Shown piece by piece: positions 35,821 to 49,300 of a DNA stretch of 64,000 bases. Source of the DNA: Nyssa sinensis (taxonomy: Eukaryota; Streptophyta; Magnoliopsida; Cornales; Nyssaceae); the NCBI GenBank assembly GCA_008638375.1, contig CM018035.1:25844307-25908306 (forward strand), read 5' to 3'. The stretch's first letter is position 1, and every line of letters begins with the position of its first letter. The notes beneath the pieces were generated by a model, which did not search any database, was not told the origin of the DNA, and was given only the letters and a program-made list of their open reading frames with translations. The position numbers were made by a program, and so were the translations under genes.

Positions 35821-35831
35821 ATAAAATTGCG

Positions 35832-36145
35832 GCACTCAGTTCGGATGCCTGATTTGAAACTTATGCAAGTTTCAGCTCCAAAAAGGCCCATTTTGGGGTT
35901 TTGACCAACCAAAATACCAGATATTAGCCTACTGACCCTGAAACTCCATCACACACCTTACAAATGATAAAATAGACTTGCACGAACTTATGCCACTCGG
36001 TTCGGATGCCCGGTTTGAAACTTATGCAAGTTTTAGCGCCAAAAAGGCCCATTTTGGGGTTTTGACGGACCAAAATACCGGATATCAGCCTAACTACACA
36101 GAAACCCCATCACACACCTCACAAATGATAAAATAGACTTATGCT
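35832..36145. repeat. two tandem copies of about 160 bp in the CACTA interior
   Basis: Each copy contains GAAACTTATGCAAGTTT, AAAAAGGCCCATTTTGGGGT, ATCACACACCT and ACAAATGATAAAATAGACTT. The copies are similar to each other, with scattered substitutions. Confidence 0.85.
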
Positions 36146-37371
36146 ACTTTATGGCGTTCTTACTATTTATGCATGCAAAAAAAAAATTGTTCACATTCTA
36201 TATTCATATATATTTAAGAATTGTTCTAATATATATTATTTGATCTTTATTTTAGATTGATCGAGATTATTGTTGCGCCATCTTTATGTTTTGCATCGGA
36301 ACTTGTTATTTTTATTTGTTTTTTTCCTTTTCATGGACATCTGTAGTTACATTTTTAGAGACAATTTTTAATTTTTCTATTTATTGTTAAATTGTAGTTT
36401 TACAAATGTACATAATTAGTTTAATATATATATATATATGAATGTATTTTTCTTTTTTAATATATTCATTTCAGAATACTTGGGTTTTATTGTATATCAG
36501 AATAGATGATTGATACAGGTTTAAACAAGGAATAAAACAACAAATAAAACAAAGCAAATATGATTTTTTTTAAAAAAGAAAAACTTTTAGCGACTCACAC
36601 CAATGCGTCGCTAAAAGTAAGAATTTGACTTGGCAATACACTATTGGCGACGCACACCAAGCGTCACTACAAACCACTATTAGCGACGCTCAGTGTGCGT
36701 CGCTAATATGGTTTTCAGCGATGCACACTACATCCTTGTGTAGTAGTTGCGACGCGCGTATCTAATTATTAGCGACACTCCATGGGCGTCGCCAATAGTC
36801 ACCTTCAGCGACGCCAACAGGTCTGTTCGTCGCCAATACTATTAACGACGTGAGTATTTGTGACGCCTTTAGCGATGCACATTTCTGCATCGCACAAGAC
36901 CTTTAGCGACGCACAAGGCCACTATTAGCGATGCACTCGTGCGTCGCTAATAGTGCCTTTTCTTGTAGTGACATTTACACCTGTCCACATACTTGGTGTG
37001 TGTATTAGGATCTCTTGTATTATGTATAGGTCACGTAATACTTAAAATAATTTTTTATATTTTTATTTTATTTTTATTTGCATTTTTTACATTTATTTGG
37101 TATTTTCTCTATTTTTTGGTAATTAATAAATATTATTATTATTTATTAATTATTGGTGATGTGTCACTATTTTAGGCTGGTAATGCTTGGATCACTGGCC
37201 AGTTGGCTTTAGTTGACCTTGGTTAGGTCGATTTGACTCATGACGGGTCAATTGCTACTTAACCTGGTCTGAGTTTTGATACTATAGTAGAATGCATTGG
37301 TAAGCTCTTATTTTGGTTCTAGTGACATGGTATTTGTTTAACTCCCAATTTTATTGAAAGTGGGTGTCACA

Positions 37372-37386
37372 TTCTCCCCTTCTTAG
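37372..37386 (-). promoter_or_regulatory. polypurine tract of the LARD-like element
   Basis: On the minus strand CTAAGAAGGGGAGAA lies directly before the LTR end TGTGACACCC. It is a good polypurine tract and fixes the element's orientation as leftward. Confidence 0.8.
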
Positions 37387-40300
37387 AATGAGTTTTATCC
37401 CCAAAACTTAACTAGTCTATTGGAAAAGCCATTCTTACATTTATCTCATTAATATGTCCTTGTTACTCATTCTGATAATATCTTTATTTCCTACTATCTA
37501 ACCAGCATTTGTCTTAAAAGTCAAGGTATGGTTAGATTTTTCTATTTACACTATTTGACTGTATTTAATTTCTTGATTCAATAATTTTCATTTTAATGAG
37601 GACTAACTTTTCATTTAATCCTTCAAATTTCACGTTCTCATCACGTTCCTTTTAACCGTAGATTCCTTTATGCTTAACTCACCATGTCAGTTGTTTATTT
37701 TACTCCTTTGGTTCATCATAGGACAATATGTCCTTAAACGAGAAGTCTCTTTCAAATACACTTCATCTTCTTTCATAGTTTTCACTAACTTACTCAGTAG
37801 TGGTTTTTGAAAGTTAAGGGTTTGACTTTTCAATCATTACTTTAGCAGCTCCAACTTCTTCTTCATAGTCTTTCTAATGTTGTATCAGTAATCCGGTGTT
37901 CTTTCTATTTACCTTGGAATCCATGGTTACAAGTTCATTATGTTTACGTGGTTTGGTTTGAACCATCCCTTACGGTTTTGACTGTTTCATTTCTAGTCGT
38001 TATATTTATTTCCAAGGAGTAAATCGCGATTGTATTACCCTTAGGAATTTCTAGTTCTTGGTCGTTTGAGTAGTGGTTTCTGAGAGCTATAGATTTGACT
38101 AGACTACAATATTTCTGTCATTTTAAGAGTATTTACCTTCTTGATCTTGGTACTTTTATTCTGTTTTAAAGGTGTAGTTCTTAGCTAGTTTTTCCTTTCT
38201 AATCTCTTTCTTGGTTGTGAATCCTTCCGCGGATTTGCTTGTAGGTTTGGTCATCTGACCTATAATACCTTTTTTATAAGCTTATTTTGTCTATTTAACT
38301 CCATTATTAGAGTTTTAGAAATCTTATTACTCCATTCCGTGTCCCAAGTACCCTTGTTTCTTGCAAGGTTAATCTGTTCATGTGTCCCCTTTTTTTATGG
38401 CTTTATTAATGCAATAGGAACTTTAGTCTTTATTCTATTTGCTCATTTGGGATTCTTATAGGTAGATCTACTCTGTGAGTCATTTTCCTTTAAAGTAAGT
38501 CAATCATCTTTCTTCTTGTTTCTAGCTTAACTTATTAGCACTATGCCCTTCGTTGTATTTCAGTTTACCTACATGTATACCCATATCATGGGTTGGAAGG
38601 ATTTGAGGAAATTAGTTCTTTTATTTCTTTTGTATCATTATTCAGACTTTTCTCGTACTTTTTTATTTCATCATGAGTCAAAGCATACAGGTGTACTTAG
38701 CTTCTTACTTCTTTAAGTCTAAGAAGACTTATTAGAGGGTTCTTAGGATATTGGGATACCCAATTTCTTCTGATTCCCTCAACTTCTATCATTAGTTGTT
38801 TTACAAGTATCTTTTGTCCAAGTTTATGCTCGATTTATTGTTGAACCCTATATTTCATTAGGCGTTTTCATTCCTAACGAACTCTAATCTTGAAATTTTA
38901 TGGCCTCTACCATTATTAGTAATTTTCTTAATTATTTGGTCAATGACAATCCTTAGAGTTCTTTAGATTCGTTAGTCTTTTACTTGTTGTTATCGTACAA
39001 CTAGCTCATCTTTGTGTTGTCCAATAGTAGACCTTATTTCTACTTGATCCTTGGATCATATTTAGAATTCAAAGGTCGTCAATCATAAAACAATCTTTCT
39101 TATTTTTCTTTCATAGTGAAATTTCTCTGCTATTATCTTTGATAGTAGTTGCCCTTCACGGTTTTATTTGTGAGCCTTGGATTCTTAGTTATATGAGTAT
39201 CCCTAGCGTAGGACTAGTTTTACCAATGATCTCATTGTGTTAAGTTTCTCTAGAATATAGAAAAACTTTCTTTTGCTTCGTATCTAGGACTCTTAGCTAT
39301 GTCCCTACTTTTGTGGGTTAGTGAACCCGTTGTGTCTCATTACTTACAATTTTTACATATCATTCATCGTTAGTGAGGTTTCATACCCGGTCTATTCCAA
39401 TGTTTATAGGACATTCTAGCCTTAACTCTAACTATAGAGTTCTATATGCGTCTTATTAGTGGTCATTTCTTAACTACTAAATCTTTCACATTTTCATTCT
39501 TTAAGTGCGTTAAACCTAGTTTGACTACTCCTTTATATGCTTTTTATAGTCCATTTTTGTATTTCGAGACTTATCTCTTCGTAGAAGGAAATCAATAATC
39601 TATACTACTCTGTAACATTTCATCCATTCCTCTTCCTATCTAACTAAGCTTATCCATTTGAGGTCTCTACTTTTTGGTTGGATAGGAAATGTTGTATATG
39701 TTTCTTAGCTCCAAAGTTACAAAATGAAGTGGTCAGCTTTATCCATAACTGAGGATCTATCAACATTCTAACATGTATCACTATCCTTTCACACTTTTCT
39801 TCATTTAGGTATTTATCGATAATTTGTATCTCTGTACATTTCAATGCATAAACATTCCTATTTGAGTGGGTCATCTCTCCTTATGATGGATACAATAATC
39901 CCAAAAGTTACATTTATCACTAGGTTTTGCTATTAATGGACTTCATTAACTTCAGAATCATAAAATCATTTTTCTAGAATCGTCATTATGTTCTATTAGA
40001 TCATCCCTATAAAGGTTTAACTTTTATGACTTCAGAGGTTATTCAAATCATTGTTTCTAGCTCATCCTTAAGTCATTTGCAATGGGTAGTCTAATTGACT
40101 CTAACAGTGATACATATAATCACTATATTTCATTACTCCGTGATCCACTTCCTATGAGCCATAATACTAACTTCATACCATTTTTCGTACTTAAGGGTTA
40201 ATGGATTCCAGATCCTACCCTTCATTAAATGATACTTTCATTCCCTAGGTATCATGTACCTAAGGTTTTGATGGTTTCTAATCTTTAAAGATTCTTATGA

Positions 40301-40479
40301 AACCATCTTCTAACAATTACCTAGGTCATTATGACCTAAGCTCAAATTTGCCAACTATGTTCGACTACTCTTGGTTTCGTTAACTCTAACTCTAACAGTT
40401 ATTTGGGCTCTTGTAACCTTAGTTACCCTCTCTAGGTAACCTTTTCTCTGATCTATTACTTCATCTTAGGTAACATTTA
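37387..40479 (-). other. internal domain of the LARD-like element, no protein recognised
   Basis: About 3.1 kb lies between PBS and PPT. No gag, protease, integrase or RT motif was seen on either strand; the longest minus-strand frame is 74 codons (39650-39874). Large LTRs (about 4.4 kb) around a non-coding internal region of about 3 kb is the definition of a LARD, a non-autonomous element mobilised in trans. Extreme decay of a once-coding domain cannot be excluded by eye. Confidence 0.7.
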
Positions 40480-40491
40480 GCTCTAATACCA
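40480..40491 (-). promoter_or_regulatory. primer-binding site of the LARD-like element
   Basis: On the minus strand TGGTATTAGAGC lies 4 bp inside the LTR edge. It differs by one base from the initiator-tRNA-Met site TGGTATCAGAGC. Confidence 0.8.
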
Positions 40492-40495
40492 ACTT

Positions 40496-43400
40496 TGTCA
40501 CATCCTAGAACCACCTTGTGCGGATTAGGGATAATTACCAGTCAGTTATACACATCGCCAATACACTAACTCTTTTTAGTATGTTGATGACATGTTTAAC
40601 CGAAAGCATCTTTACATAACCAAGTAGATTGCTTTTAGTCGTATAAAAACTTGCAGCGAAAATTTGAGTTTGTAAAAACTTTTTGTTTGAATGCAGTCAC
40701 ACTCAGTAGAGCATAAGTAACATTACATCAGAATTACAATAATATGAGTCTATCATTATATTAAACATAAGTGTCTGCACTATTACATCATTCACCTTCT
40801 GTGCTTACTCTTAGTTGTCATAATAATCTGGTATTTGCCACCTTAGGTTGGCACTTCCATAGCTGGGATACTAATCATCTCTAGCTATAGTCTCTATTTA
40901 TTATACCTCATTATCATCTGCATTTGTAGCTTCTTAGTCTTTCTTGAAAATACACAGGATGAAACCTGTGAGCTTTATGAAAAACTCGTGAGTAACGCAA
41001 GTTCTTTGTTGTGGCTTTCTGGAAAAACCCCATTTTAAAACCTTTTGTGGCTTTGCATAAGCTTTCATAGACTTTTATAACATTTAGAAACATTTATGGC
41101 TTTCATAAACGTTCATGGCTTTCATAAACATTATTGTCTTTCATAAATAGCAGTTAAAAGAACAACATTAAAAGCTACTAGAATTCTTAAAACATACTCG
41201 TATAACTGATTGCACGGAATTTGAGAAAATGCAGATTCTTTTGCCAGATAGTTTTGCAAGGTAAAACATAGTAAGCATAAAGCTATAGTTAAAAACTAAG
41301 TGATGAAATAGTATATATGTCAATCTTTCTTCCTTTAATCTTGTATTGTATAATCATATGAATGGCTATTCAATCTTGTTTTATATAGTCACTTGGGTGA
41401 CTAAGTGTAATCTAGAGCTCTGGGCCTACATAGCCTGGCTTAACCCCCCCAACCGGGCATGACTATTTGTCATAAACTAAAACATTGTAAGGCATATAGT
41501 TTCATGCTAAATCATGCTTGTAAAACTTTTCATTAAGTTGTCCATATCATATAGATCATTTGAAGATATGCTAATAAGCATTTAAAAAGATACTACTTAA
41601 AAGCATGCAATTTAAATATCAATCACTGTATTCTAAAAACTATCATGCAGTTAAAATATTTGATATAACATCATAAAACTATAAAAGTACTGCATGTAGT
41701 ATCATAAAACTATAAGAACTGTATTTAATAGAAAATCTCCATTTCAAGGTTTAGGGTTACTCACCTGTGGTCTAGAGTCCATAGTTACTTGCTTACTCTA
41801 TTTGTCTTGACATTCTTTTTATCTCTATTTCTTTGTTGGTGATCCTAAAGAATGGATCAGAATATATCGGTACTATATCAATATAGATACTCAGTTTAAT
41901 CTTTGCTTACTTAATGTACTTAGTCTCTTCTGGACTTAGTCTTACTATTTAGGATTCCCTTATGGTCTTTAGTTAGGGTTCCTAATGCTTCTTAGTTCAT
42001 TGTGTGGCTTACTCTACCCTCAAGGGGCATCTTGGTCATTTGCTCTTCATATGTCTTGTATTGTTCGATACTTCATTTATCTTATCGAACTTCGTCTTTG
42101 AGTCTAGAGGGTCTTTTAATCATAAGGCAGATCCCTCTTTTACTTTCTGAGTTCATTTGATTGTTTAATTAAGCTCTAGGGGTAGTTTAGTAATTTTACC
42201 ATTCTTATGTCATACCTTTGGTACCCAATTATCTTAAACGGGACTCATTTTCTGACTCGGAGGCCCCTATATACATTGGTATGGTTCCTCTTTATGTTTT
42301 ATACTCTTCTGGTAGCTTAATTAAGTCTTAGGGAAGTGTTCATCATTTTTTAATTTATTTTGGTGTTCTATTTTTCCTAAACAGACATCATCGTTAGGTC
42401 CAAAAATCTCAAAGATACTAAATTTAGCCTCTTCCGGATCTTAATTAGATTTCATGCAGTTTACTTTAGGTCTAAGGGCATTTTTGTAAATTTTTACTTT
42501 CATACAGGACCATGTTTGGGTACCCGGATGCTCAATTAGACCTTACTATTAGGTCCAGAGTGTCCAACAATGTTAAGTTTGCCCATTTCTAATTTTTCTT
42601 AGTCAGTTTGGTAATCTGTGTATCATTAAGGTAGTTTGGAAATCACGCATTTCTATGTGTTTGTATTTTCAGTATTTCGTTTGAAAAAACAGATTTCATC
42701 GTTGAGTTTAGAACATCGAAAAACCTTCGAGTATGTACCCTCAAAGTCTTTGGTGTTCATTTGGTGGTCAAATTAATACAATAGGACAAATTTGGAATTA
42801 GTCCAGTTTGTTCAGTCCATATATTTTAGGATCCAATTTCCAAAATCGAACTCTACCATTGAGTTCGGAACGTCCAAAAATGCTGGGTTAGACTCTTCTT
42901 GCACTTTAGTCAGCCTTTGATACAGTGTATTTAGGCCTAGGGGTAAAATATCAATTTTATCTAATTAATTGAGGGTTTAAAAATAATTATTAATTATTTT
43001 CTTGGGCCCTAGTATAATTTGAATAAACTTCAGGGGTCAAAGTACAATTATGGAAAGTTCTGGTTCATTCAATTAGGGTTAAACTGCTGGTTTAGTTAAT
43101 CTTTAAGAATTTTGGTAAAAGCCGACCAATCTAGTTCTTATTCAAGTGAACCACTGGTTTGACTTAAAGAACCAACCAGTTCAAGTCTGGTTGATGACAT
43201 CATTACTGAATCATTATTGCGTTAGTAAAACGATGACGTTTCTTAGTATTTAATTAAATTCTCTCATTTGAAATGACGTCGTTCGATTAAAGAGTGGATC
43301 CGTTTATTTGGTTAGATCCTGACTCAAACTTGAAGACCCGACCCAACAACCTGCTGACCGACCTGTTGATTAGTCAAAGAAAAGCTTACCGGCACCGATT

Positions 43401-44137
43401 GCCTTCTTCGACGACGGTGATCGCCGGCGATCATTTTTCGATGATGACTGCAACCATTTCCAGACCGTTTTCACCTAAGGATTTCATTTCCGATGTCATA
43501 ACTTGGTTTAGGTCAGACCTTAGTCGTAAAAAATAGAGTTACTATCGGTGCTCCGACAGAGCCTGACTTTCCGGCAGGGTGTTTTCAACCATTGTTCGAC
43601 GCTTTTTACACGTTAAATTCGCCCTATTTTTCTTCTATTTGATTTTTGTAACCTTAGGGAATATTTTCCCATCCATGAAACTAGGAAAAACAAGCCCAAT
43701 CACCTATTCGAATTATCTCTCTTTCAGACTATACGTGGTTGTGAGTTCTATTCTTGATGCTCTTTCGATCCATAACTCTAGTTTCAAGTTTAGTTCATCA
43801 TAGATTCAAAACCCAGATTCACTCGTTCGGCCATGGTAGTGCTAGGGTTTTCTCATGTTTTCTTAGTTTGTTTCTTAGTGTGTTATACTCATAAACATTA
43901 TTTCATGCATAATAATCCATTAACAACCTAGAAATAGTAGCCTTTGTAACAAAATCCTAGAGAGAGAAATTTTGAAGTTTTTTAGCTTACCTCTTCAATA
44001 GCATCCTCCTTGCCTGCCTTAGCCTTCCATTCCCAAGTTCCCAATCTCTTCATCACCTTTCCTTGGTTCTGTTTGGTCCAGCACGTACACATGTGCACAC
44101 ATGTACATATATACATAAAAATCTCATTTTCCCTCCC

Positions 44138-44183
<46 letters not shown>

Positions 44184-44889
44184 GATGGCTAACTTGTACT
44201 TAGTGTAGCTTTGGAGTGGAGTGTGGGTTTGTGCAAGGTCACCTCCCATTTTTCTTCTTTTCCTCCTATAAGTTATCTCATTACTTTTTCATTTTTCTGT
44301 TCTTTTGTGTATATGTATATATATATATATATGCTTATATACACATACCAACACATCTTCATGTGCATGATCAAATATTTTCCTTCATGTCCAACTCACA
44401 TGGTGGTCAAAAATAATTTTTAATTATTTTTCTTTATTCCTTTTTCATCTTTCTCATTTTTCTCTATATATGTGCACACACACATTTACACCCGTCCACA
44501 CACTTGGTGTTGTGTATTAGGATCTCTTGTATTATGTATAGGTCACATAATACTTAAAATAATTTTTTATATTTTTATTTTTTTTTATTTTTTTTGCATT
44601 TTATACATTTATTTAGTATTTTCTCTATTTTCTGGTTATTAATAAATAATAATAATTATTTATTAATTATTGGTGATGTGTCACCATTTTAGGTCAGGTG
44701 ATGCTTAGATCACTGGCCAGTTGGCTTTAGTTGACCTTGGTTAGGTCGATTTGACTAATGACCGGTCAATTACTAATTGACCTAGTCAGAGTCTTGATAC
44801 GGTAGTAGAATGCACTGGTAAGCTCTTATTTTGGTTCTAGTGACATGGTATTTGTTTAACTCTTAATTTTGTTGGAAGTGGGTGTTACA
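40496..44889 (-). repeat. 5' LTR of LARD-like element
   Basis: This 4394-bp LTR starts TGTCACATCC and ends GGGTGTTACA on the plus strand. It matches the left LTR apart from the features listed for that copy. A long CT run (44141-44178) is expanded relative to the left copy (33020-33037). It preserves the empty sites for both nested insertions of the left LTR. Confidence 0.9.
44141..44178. repeat. (CT)n microsatellite
   Basis: About 19 uninterrupted CT units; the equivalent place in the sister LTR has about nine. Confidence 0.9.
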
Positions 44890-44894
44890 TTTAG
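44890..44894. repeat. target-site duplication TTTAG, right copy
   Basis: Exact partner of 25853-25857. Confidence 0.88.
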
Positions 44895-45134
44895 TACTTT
44901 CAAGTTTATAAAAACTTTTAATGGGTGGCTAAAAAATATTATTATAAACATTAATTATGGAGCACAAAATTCTTTTATTATTTTATTTTATATAATTGGA
45001 ATGGGACGGGACAAGATGTATTTTCCCTAAACTCACTCCAAACCATGACAAGGTGGACATAACTTTCCCGAAATCTATCCCATTAAAAATGGGGTTGGTA
45101 GGTTTCAACAGGGCAGATTATATTGCCAATCCTA
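44895..45134. mobile_element. right part of a possible MITE split by the LARD-like element
   Basis: Partner of 25585-25852: it ends in the inverted form of the TAGGGATGG-like terminus. The centre includes GGGACGGGACAAGATG-type text. Tentative for the reasons given at the left part. Confidence 0.35.
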
Positions 45135-45380
45135 ATTATTAAAGCTTACATGCTGCGAATGTTTTTGAAGAGAGGGCTCATTCGTTAACACATGTGGTGA
45201 AACCACGAATTACCCATTTTTATGAAGTGTTTTCAAAAATTTAAATTCATTAAGAAATGAAAGTGTTAAAAAATATATGTATTTTTAGAATTTCTATCAT
45301 TTTCTATTAAAAACAAAAATAATGAAAAACAAAAATAGTTGACCCATTTTTAAGGAACTATAAAAATAGTTTTTTTTTTT

Positions 45381-45474
45381 TGGTAAATTACACTTATTTA
45401 TCCTGAGATTTCTGACAATTACATTGACCTCCACATGAAGTTTTTGAAATTACATTAACCTCCCCTACTTTACC
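45381..45474. mobile_element. foldback MITE 3, left arm fragment
   Basis: Starts TGGTAAATTACACTT and carries the family phrases TTTCTGACAATTACATTGAC and AACCTCCCCTACTTTACC, matching the arm of MITE 1 at 21335-21432. It stops abruptly at an LTR-like start (TGTCACACCCC). A weak, inverted match near 51270-51330 may be its other arm. Confidence 0.7.
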
Positions 45475-46379
45475 TGTCACACCCCGGGCCTCAAAAACTC
45501 GAGGGTGATCCTATAATTCAAGGTCAAAGTAAGTAAACTATACCTATACATTTCAAACCATCTTGTAATTAGCATATTCTCACTTGAGTTTTCTATAACA
45601 TGTATTTAATTATTCACATTTCATCCATACAATCCAAATGTTTACATACATAATCTCAAAAGTATATTCATCCTATGATTACTATTTCTAACTCAAAAGA
45701 ATACGAGTCCCATTAAGGCTTCCAAGCCTTCACGTCAAAATATAAAAACCCTAAGGCCTTTTACATTCCCAAAAATAACCAAAAGATAAAAAAGAAGTTG
45801 TAAATTCAATTACATACAAAACAAACAAAAAAGTCACAAGGAAATCTCCCACCTATCCAAGTTATCGATGTGCCAACTCCTTACCATTACATGTATCTGG
45901 TAAGGGTCAAAACAACAACCCCAATAGAGATTCTAACACAGGAAAAGTTAAGGCAGTGCAAAGCGTAGGCATGTGAGATATGAAGTGTCAACGCAACTGT
46001 CTAAAATGCATACATGTCAATAGGTAATTCATCATGTCTCCAATAATACAACTGTCAACCCAACCACAAGAAGAATATAACAATAAGTGGATGGAATGAT
46101 CATCATATAATCGCAATTTAAATACATGAAAAATAATTTATCATTCAAGCTTCGTGTTATTACACTCACTTAAATTTAATTACTTAGTCAAATCACCTAA
46201 TGGCCCCCCAAAAAGTCTAGTATTTTACAAGTTACTAACCCGTTAGCTATCTATTTTCACCCGTGTGGGGTTACGATTCGCAACCGAAAGGAGACACAAT
46301 CCTTATCACAAAATATTCTCGATTTCTAATGCGGCCTCACAACATGCCACTCTTTCTAGTCCCTCAACTTGTTCTAAAG
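45475..46379. repeat. outer LTR-like sequence, left part
   Basis: Begins TGTCACACCCCGGGCC, resembling the start of the solo LTR at 27605, and sits exactly where MITE 3 is cut. Its continuation after the nested solo LTR would be 50168 to roughly 51200. No convincing right end or target duplication could be fixed. Confidence 0.4.
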
Positions 46380-49300
46380 TGTCACATCCCGCACCCCACC
46401 CTACGCGGATACTGAAGATGTGATGCTAGTTAGCCACCTTGTCGATTTCCTAACCGACAATGCGACCAACCAAAGGCAAACTTCTGAAATTTACGATGAA
46501 TTGCATTCCAATGTAGGGTCAGAACAGCGGAAATTAAAACATTTTCATCTCGGAAACGCAACTCATCAGTCTATCACAATTAGAGGTATATACCACAGAG
46601 CAAGTCTATAATCAAGTAGTTAATAACTCCAAGCCACATACCACATCTATAACCAGACATATAACATAGAGCATGACTAGCCTCTCTAGAGTACCATTTC
46701 CATGAGCCATGTCCCAATACATCTAATGCATATTGATGAAGTCAATCATAACATGTCACTCACTTGAATAACCAGAATCAATCCATTAGAACCCAAGTCT
46801 CCACAAATCCATGCCATCAGATTCATACTTGAAATGCCTCACAGCCTACTAGTATCATCTCCTTATACCTTCTAGTCCAATGGAGTTATATCCTGAAAAA
46901 TGTTAAATAAATGGAATGAGCTTAAACAAGCTCAGTGAGTAACATAGGTTCCTGCCATGGGTTTCAAAACCAATTCATCTATATACATGCATGCTCAAAT
47001 GCAGCTCAGATAGAACAATACAGCCGAAGTAGAACAAATATAGCTCAAAAAGATCAGAACAGAGTGCCTGAACCTTCCCCGACGATGTGGGATGCCGCAC
47101 AAGATAATACGTCAGTCACCTACCCCCATACATGGAAGGCCCGCGTCCCCGCAGCACACTTCCGGTTGGGGTCAGTATCAGAGCGGAACAGATAGGATTG
47201 AACGGATGTTGAGTTCTGGGCATCCCACAAAGCCAGCCATCCATCCACTAATATACTTAATCCCGTAGTGGGCCTAGAGTAAGACTCAACATAACAAGAT
47301 AAACACGAATCAGACTCTAATAGCGTAGACAAGTTAGAACAACAGACTCCAACAAAATCAGATCAGGAGATATCAAGAAGCAGGATAGAATCATGCTACA
47401 TGTAGTGCAGTGTAAAACATATGCATTGAAACAGTACAGTGTATAAAACAGTTCCGCATATAAAGTAGTACAATATATAGAAAATATACACCAAGTCAGG
47501 AGTCTGAGTTACTCACCTGAATATTATGCTTATCTCCTATTCACTAATAGTCTGACAATCTCCAGATTCGTTTCTAGGCACGTCCATGCATATCCTCTAC
47601 TATTATCCTTTTGATAGCCCATCATAATTGATTCAACATCCAGAAGATCATGTTCCTCAGATGCGAACATATCTAACCTTTGGAGAATTTGTAGTTAAAC
47701 ATAAACCAAATTGTTGTGCATCTAAAGTTTGAGGTTAATCTTCAGTCCATGGTTCAGCAGTTGAAAAAAACACACCAGTAGGTTGATCGAGTCGGCCAAC
47801 CATTTTAAATCCAGTTTCATTAGCTTCTTCAGCCTTTTTCCCCCAAGCAGATGATGATCCTGACAGATTTTGTCCCTTTATCATCCCATCCATCAGATAT
47901 TGAAGAACTTTCCCTTCCTCTCATCAGATTGTTGTGCAGAGTCTTCCAAATCAGTAGCTTCGATTGCTATAAGCAAGGTTAAAACCCATAGCCTCCAACA
48001 AGTACACCACTGCTAGGCTGAAGCTACAACTAATATTGCATCACTTCCCTCAGTTAATGGGCCCTGCTTAAGCTCCAGGTCGCTTAGAAACTGCAGGTGA
48101 CTCCCATGAAAACCCCACATCAAAACTCTCAATTATCTTATGTTTCCTTACTAGCAAAATAGACAACAACTGTCACGTACAGATTCCCTTTCACTAACAA
48201 ATCAGAAAGTAACAATAGTATTAATCACACCAAAATCCTAATTCAGACTTCAATCTCTAGGTTTCCTTTCCTTCAGTTTTCTCAACAGCCAAAATGGGTG
48301 AGATAGCGACAGAACTTCTACATTCCTTGCTGCTGCATGCTGTTGTAACCTCCCTTACAATGCCATCAAAACACCCATAAGTTCAATCGCCACCCAACAA
48401 CCACATCATCCACACAATATGAATATATATATATATATATATATCCCTGCAACAAATCCCAATAGAGGAACAATTGCCTCCAACGTTACACAAACACACA
48501 CACATCGATCACCTCCAATATATTTTAAAGTGGGTCCTAATTCTGCAGGAAACTTTAGGAATCTTCCAGCCGTGTCATCTTCCACCTTCAATCACAGAAG
48601 ATTTCCCAATCTCCATTGCTGAACAACAGCTCTGCTACTTTGCACTTTACCCAACAAGTCTAAACAACTCAAACACAGCCAGATACTTCCTAAATTTAGA
48701 CCGCAATTGGAACCCCCTTCATCCAAACCAAACTGAGTGCAAGGAGGACCGTGCCCAACACAAGGAACAACCTAAAACCAACACGCTGCTACACCGCTAC
48801 TACAGTAGCAAGTCTTGCAACAGTAGCTTCGATCGCTGCTACAACAACAGCTCCGTTTGCTGTGATTTGATCAATGACGTCCCTGCTTCGTGAATCAACC
48901 AAACCAACAAAATTCCCTGCACCGCTACACACAACCCCCAAAGCATCATCCATCCAACGATCAATACGCCCAATGTGATTTATCCCTTGCAGCAGGCTGC
49001 TACCAGCAAACACACTGTCTACCGCTTTTTTTTTTTCCTCTGCATTTTCGTCTCTCCGCACCGACTTTCTCTCCCTATCGCAACTCCAGTAGCAACCCCC
49101 GTTCGAATCAGATTATAGTGCAATGTCTTCCTAAATTAGCAGTTTTGTTTACTACTCAATTTCAACCCAAGTTCAAATCCATCCACAGCCAATACAACCA
49201 AGCCAAAACCCATCTACCTTCGATCAAAACAGGGGATTTCGCTAATTGCCGCTTCGTGCTTTTGCTGCTGCACCTTCAGCTACGACGCTTCTATGGCCCG

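Larger units (their letters stand above)
33338..36973. mobile_element. CACTA (En/Spm-like) non-autonomous element with 3-bp TSD
   Basis: The element is 33341-36970 (3630 bp). It starts CACTACAAAAAATTC and ends, inverted, CACTACAAGAAAAGG, with ACA duplicated on both sides; the sister LTR near 44475 has the empty site. Subterminal regions (33360-33690 and 36590-36955) are packed with the unit TTAGCGACGCACAC in both orientations, the kind of array bound by CACTA transposase. No transposase was found. The interior carries a probable APC1 exon, a LINE fragment and a tandem duplication, so it appears to be a gene-capturing derivative. Confidence 0.9.
25858..37371 (-). repeat. 3' LTR of LARD-like element, carrying nested insertions
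   Basis: The LTR starts TGTCACATCCCAG and ends GGGTGTCACA on the plus strand and matches 40496-44889 throughout, once later changes are set aside: a 2856-bp solo LTR (27605-30460), a 3630-bp CACTA element (33341-36970), a roughly 610-bp segment near 26480-27088 lacking in the other copy, and an inverted block (30720-32067). Without these it is about 4.4 kb. The PBS and PPT positions show the element reads leftward, so this is its 3' LTR. Confidence 0.88.
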
